Positions 5,430 to 7,953 of a stretch of 7,953 nucleotides of DNA are shown one piece after another. Source of the DNA: CAYHKY01 sp964357355 (GTDB lineage Bacteria > Patescibacteriota > Microgenomatia > UBA10105); contig CAYHKY010000063.1 in the NCBI GenBank assembly GCA_964357355.1, positions 1-7,953 on the forward strand, given 5' to 3'. The position numbers were made by a program, and so were the translations under genes. Within the stretch, counting starts at the first letter, position 1; the number at the start of each line of letters is the position of its first letter. Under the pieces are notes generated by a model, which saw only the letters and a program-made list of their open reading frames with translations, was not told where the DNA came from and did not search any database.

Positions 5430-5453
5430 ATTATATATTCCTTGATAATTATA
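5430..5453 (-). promoter_or_regulatory. Candidate internal promoter region before tsaB
   Basis: Two perfect TATAAT boxes occur on the minus strand, at 5453-5448 and 5435-5430. The nearer one ends 11 nt before the tsaB ATG. Neither has a good -35, and the sequence is very AT-rich, so the call is weak. Confidence 0.3.
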
Positions 5454-5472
5454 CAGATTTATCTCTTGATAT

Positions 5473-6051
5473 TTATATTTGCTTAACTTCGACACTACCC
5501 TGTCTGAGGATTTTCCACGGAGTCACTGAACAATCAATCACCGTCGACGCTGCTTTAGTTTTTGTCTCTCCCGGAACCACATAATCTGCCAGTTTTATAA
5601 GTTCCGGATCCAACTCATTAAATCTATACGGGGTGGGAAAACCATGAAAGTTGGCAGACGGACCTAAAATCGGTACACCTATTCCTTCAATCAGTTTCAA
5701 AGTCAACTCATGATCAGGCATTCTGACGCCGAGAGTTGAACTTCTGCCGCGCACCAGCGGAGGAGTAGCATTAATTTTACATGGGCAAATAATAGTTAGT
5801 CCACCTGGCCAATAAATATCCATAAGATGTCGCACATTTTTGGAAAGGGGACCTAGATAGTTCTGAGCCATTTCAATTGTGGCAACCAATACCGGACTTG
5901 CTTGTGTTTCAGGACGGCGGCGAATTTTAAATAGCTTTTCTATTGCATCTTCCCGGTCTATCCGGCACCCGATCCCAAACGCTGTATCTGTGGGAAAAAT
6001 GATAATTCCACCGTTATTTAATATCTTTATAGCAATATCTATATCATTCAT
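5473..6051 (-). CDS. tsaC: TsaC/YrdC-type threonylcarbamoyl-AMP synthase
   Basis: The enzyme makes threonylcarbamoyl-AMP from threonine, bicarbonate and ATP, the first step of t6A37 tRNA modification in the cytosol. The 192-residue length is that of the TsaC/YrdC domain alone, without the extra Sua5 domain. Motifs seen in order are GGIIIFPTDTAFGIGC (14-29), KIRRRP (42-47, the nucleotide-binding KxR), WPGGLTII (81-88), STLGVRMPDH (105-114), GPSAN (130-134), STVIDC (169-174) and ILRQGSV (181-187). The usual KPL after KxR is replaced by ASPVL. The ATG at 6051 is preceded by a weak AGGA; an in-frame TTG at 6063 is less likely. The start overlaps the tsaE stop codon by 8 nt, so the two are translated from one message. 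Confidence 0.95.
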   Translation of the reverse strand: MNDIDIAIKILNNGGIIIFPTDTAFGIGCRIDREDAIEKLFKIRRRPETQASPVLVATIEMAQNYLGPLSKNVRHLMDIYWPGGLTIICPCKINATPPLVRGRSSTLGVRMPDHELTLKLIEGIGVPILGPSANFHGFPTPYRFNELDPELIKLADYVVPGETKTKAASTVIDCSVTPWKILRQGSVEVKQI

Positions 6052-6484
6052 AATTCCTAACAATAATTAACCTTCCTTGATTTTTCACTTCAAAATATAT
6101 ATCCAAATGATCTTTGGGTAATTTATTTCCCAACCTCTCCGCCCACTCAATAACAACCAAATGTCTGGGATTTGCAAAAATTTCTGACAATCCCAAAGTA
6201 TCATTATCAACTTCTTTGATTTGATATAAATCGATATGAAATAAGCGGGTAAAATCTAGGTATTGTACAGGGTATTCCCGCATTATGGTAAAAGTGGGGG
6301 AGAGTATGCGATGGGGGACGCCGATAACTTTAGCCAGGCCTTGCACAAACGTTGTTTTACCACTCCCCAATTCCCCATACAGAGCCAGAATTGTGGCTCG
6401 AGTTCGTTTCCCCTGTTTTATAAGACCCGTAATTTTTTTGCCCACGTTTTGAGTATCTTGGGCGCCTTTGGTAAAAATTTCCAT
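6044..6484 (-). CDS. tsaE: TsaE, P-loop ATPase of t6A synthesis
   Basis: TsaE is the ATPase that drives turnover of the TsaB-TsaD complex in bacterial t6A formation. The 146-residue protein has normal family length. Visible motifs are the N-terminal DTQNVGKKI helix (10-18), Walker A GELGSGKTT (37-45), SPTFTIMREY (62-71), HIDLYQI (83-89) and the Walker-B-like VVIEWAERLG (110-119). The ATG at 6484 keeps the conserved N-terminal T-x-x-x-G segment, so it is accepted even though it lies 67 nt inside the preceding VanZ-like gene. The gene shares 8 nt with tsaC downstream. TGA is the stop codon, which fits the standard code. Confidence 0.96.
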   Translation of the reverse strand: MEIFTKGAQDTQNVGKKITGLIKQGKRTRATILALYGELGSGKTTFVQGLAKVIGVPHRILSPTFTIMREYPVQYLDFTRLFHIDLYQIKEVDNDTLGLSEIFANPRHLVVIEWAERLGNKLPKDHLDIYFEVKNQGRLIIVRNYE

Positions 6485-6828
6485 AGATAAATAGATGCAA
6501 TTGTTATACCAAACACATCGATTGCCACATCTCGCAATTTACCTTCTCTTGTAGGCACAAATACCTGGTGTATTTCATCAGTCATGGCGTATGCAACTGT
6601 CAGCAACCATGCATTGTACCTCACTTCCCATTCAGGAGAATTACGTGTATTTCGAAGCGAACGATACATAAGAATATAAAGAAACGCATATTCAATGACA
6701 TGCAGCGATTTAAATACTAGGAATTGAATTGCAAAGTCAGATGAAACACGAACTGTCGCCTGTGAAGATAAGTAAAATATTAGTCCCATCCAAACAAATG
6801 TCGGCAACCAGTAAAAAAACTGTCGCAT
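6418..6828 (-). CDS. VanZ-like integral membrane protein
   Basis: This 136-residue protein has hydrophobic segments at about 7-23, 40-58, 72-82 and 103-117. The family signature is present: FYLSSQ (18-23), KSLHVIEYAFLYIL (40-53), DEIHQVFVPTREGKLRDVAI (84-103) and a G-containing last helix. VanZ-like proteins are small membrane proteins; the founding member gives low-level teicoplanin resistance. Most relatives have no known substrate, so a resistance role should not be assumed. The C-terminal 22 codons overlap tsaE in another frame. The start is the ATG at 6828, only 6 nt after a perfect extended -10, so this gene appears to open a leaderless message that continues into tsaE, tsaC and perhaps tsaB. 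Confidence 0.9.
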   Translation of the reverse strand: MRQFFYWLPTFVWMGLIFYLSSQATVRVSSDFAIQFLVFKSLHVIEYAFLYILMYRSLRNTRNSPEWEVRYNAWLLTVAYAMTDEIHQVFVPTREGKLRDVAIDVFGITIASIYLWKFLPKAPKILKTWAKKLRVL

Positions 6829-6834
6829 TCCCCT

Positions 6835-6843
6835 ATTATATCA
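6835..6843 (-). promoter_or_regulatory. Extended -10 promoter of the VanZ-tsaE-tsaC operon
   Basis: Minus-strand TGATATAAT (6843-6835) is a perfect extended -10 (TGnTATAAT). Six nucleotides separate it from the A of the VanZ ATG at 6828, so the predicted start is at or within a base of the start codon. No good -35 is present, as is usual for extended -10 promoters. Confidence 0.7.
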
Positions 6844-6869
6844 ACTTGTTTATTAAATGCGATTTAAAT

Positions 6870-7686
6870 CTAAGATTGCAATTTATTTTTTTGCATTTGC
6901 CGATAGGCTAAAAATCCGGCAAATCCCGAAAACGCTATTCCCGCTAAAATAAAAAGAGGTCCTAATACAAACCCCAAACCGCCTCCCTTGACTTCAGGTG
7001 AAGGATTAGGACTAGGCGAATTGACAAGAATAACGCTGACATCTTCTGTTTCACCCAATACTACAGATTTTGATGCTGTGGGGCTTGGTTTTATAGTTTT
7101 GGGAGAAACGCGTGGACTTACACGGGGGCTGGAGAGGAGAGAAGGTAACAATGTAGGTCGGGGCGTGGGGTTAGGCTGAACTGTTGGTTTTGGAGTAGCG
7201 GTAGGTTTTGGAGTAGGCAGGGGTTTGGGTCCACTATTTTGCGCGCCTTTTGTAACAGAGTTCAATGTCGTGAAACTTCCGGTGTTATCCGGACTTCTTC
7301 CCTGAGTTGCTCCATTTTCCGCATCGTCATAGTGAAATTGATCGATTATATTCCCATCGCTGTCGAACAAAACTATATAATCACCGTCATTATTAAAATA
7401 TGAATTACTTATATCAAAGGTAGGATAAGTTGGGTTCGCAACATTCAATTCGTTCAGTGGCCATTTAGAGCTGTTCCCTGCATCTGACGTGTATGATGTA
7501 TCATCATCGATATAGTACGATTTGATCGTATTCGGCACTGTCGCTCGCATTGTAAAACTCGACCCATTCCGGATCTGTGGTAGGACTAAATTCGTTAATT
7601 ACTACCACCTGAGCAGATACGGTGTGTACCGCAAGACTGAGAAATATAAATAGGGATATAACTCCTGATAATCGCTTGATACCCAC
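6870..7686 (-). pseudogene. Lamin-tail-domain surface protein, frame broken by one base
   Basis: Two overlapping frames together make one protein of about 271 residues. The first (7686-7504, GTG start) holds a signal peptide (SLFIFLSLAVHTVSA) and the lamin-tail start VVINEFSPTTDPEWVEFYN, then stops at TGA. The second is open from about 7550 to 6870. It continues the domain with SYYIDDDTSY, NDGDYIVLFDSDGNIIDQFHY and GRSPD, then has a Pro/Thr stalk (KPTATPKPT type), a VVLGETED motif, a membrane helix (GFVLGPLFILAGIAFSGFAG) and a basic tail. A +1 shift between about 7545 and 7525 restores the domain. Lamin-tail domains occur in many secreted proteins, some tied to nucleases or attachment. Here the layout is a membrane-anchored surface display protein. 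The cause may be a real mutation or an assembly error; no known slippery site is obvious. Confidence 0.8.
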
Positions 7687-7711
7687 CGTAATCTTTACTT
7701 ATAAATGCAAA

Positions 7712-7953
7712 TTACTGTACGTGCAAGTAGAAACTCACTACCCCGTCATCATGCTCTATATATTTTATTTTGATAACTGATGATCCGCCGCAATTCTGCT
7801 CTGCGGCAAAAAGAGTCCCGTCTTTGGGCGCTCTGATAACTAAAGATGAGTTGGAATACATATCAAATCCGGTATGAATTTCACCGCTATATTTATATCT
7901 ATATGAATAAGGTGTATGTCCGTACAATTGAGTTATTAAAACATCTCCTTCAA
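7712..7953 (-). CDS. M23-peptidase-like protein, 3' end only
   Basis: The frame is open to the window edge, so the start is not visible; 80 codons and the TAA stop are present. The residues EGDVLITQLYGHTPY, then GEIHTGFDMYS, SLVIRAPKDGTLFAAE, SVIKIKYI and VVSFYLHV follow the M23 (LytM-type) endopeptidase fold in order. HTGFD supplies the first two zinc ligands, and the H of YLHV matches the first catalytic histidine. M23 enzymes cut peptidoglycan cross-bridges. The protein ends two residues after YLHV, so the later HxH motif with the third zinc ligand is missing. It may be inactive, a binding-only domain, or the product of a premature stop. None of the sequence up to the next gene (26 nt away) encodes HLHF. 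The neighbour is the lamin-tail surface protein. Confidence 0.75.
   Translation of the reverse strand, partial: EGDVLITQLYGHTPYSYRYKYSGEIHTGFDMYSNSSLVIRAPKDGTLFAAEQNCGGSSVIKIKYIEHDDGVVSFYLHVQ

Noticed and set aside
6861..6870. GATTTAAATC palindrome after the lamin-tail gene as a terminator
   Set aside because: Ten AT-rich bases with no loop and no T-tract cannot form a stable terminator hairpin.
6044..7506. TGA read as glycine (code 25), as in Gracilibacteria or SR1
   Set aside because: The TGA after TsaE ends a protein of normal family length. Reading through the TGA at 7504-7506 would not restore the lamin-tail domain, which needs a frame change.
7504..7550. Programmed +1 ribosomal frameshift in the lamin-tail gene
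   Set aside because: No known slippery codon, upstream ribosome-site stimulator or obvious pseudoknot is visible, so a mutation or assembly error is the simpler reading.

Overview
The window most resembles a bacterium of the Candidate Phyla Radiation (Patescibacteria), plausibly Microgenomates. This is an inference from gene content and style, not from a marker gene. The signs are AT-leaning DNA, short tightly packed or overlapping genes, mostly absent Shine-Dalgarno sites, and many secreted or membrane-anchored proteins with Pro/Thr/Ser stalks. A lamin-tail-domain surface protein, a very short TsaB and very repetitive Asn/Thr/Asp-rich secreted proteins add to this. TGA reads as stop, so the code is the standard bacterial one. 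Every supported gene lies on the minus strand, so the layout is given here from high to low coordinates, in the direction of transcription.

Positions 7953-6870 (cell-surface genes). The 3' end of an M23-peptidase-like protein enters from the window edge and stops right after the YLHV motif, without the last catalytic part of the family. A secreted lamin-tail-domain protein with a Pro-rich stalk and a C-terminal membrane anchor follows. Its reading frame is broken by one base inside the lamin-tail domain.

Positions 6843-5083 (housekeeping cluster). A VanZ-like membrane protein is followed by tsaE, tsaC and tsaB, which act in making the t6A37 modification of tRNA. tsaD is not in the window. 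The genes overlap (67 nt for vanZ-like/tsaE, 8 nt for tsaE/tsaC). A perfect extended -10 promoter lies so close to the VanZ start that the mRNA should be leaderless. TsaB is only 111 residues, about half the usual length.

Positions 5050-3296 (membrane-anchored proteins). There is an uncharacterised single-pass protein with a Pro-rich linker. It is followed by a two-gene unit with a consensus promoter, encoding a DUF4352-like membrane-anchored protein and a small DUF2292 (YezD-like) protein. A strong intrinsic terminator closes this unit. Just after the DUF2292 stop codon a second consensus-like promoter faces the same terminator, which predicts a transcript of about 105 nt: either a small RNA or an attenuated leader of the next gene.

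Positions 3254-1 (two related secreted repeat proteins). The first (423 aa) has a signal peptide and four tandem repeats of 88-100 residues with NGNG, KANSG, DDNTG and IDTG anchors. The second is open to the window edge (595 residues seen, no stop). It has a signal peptide, a Pro-rich stalk of about 75 residues and at least four longer, more divergent copies of the same kind of repeat. It contains no arginine. They look like paralogous surface or extracellular structural proteins and are the most distinctive part of the window; their function is unknown.
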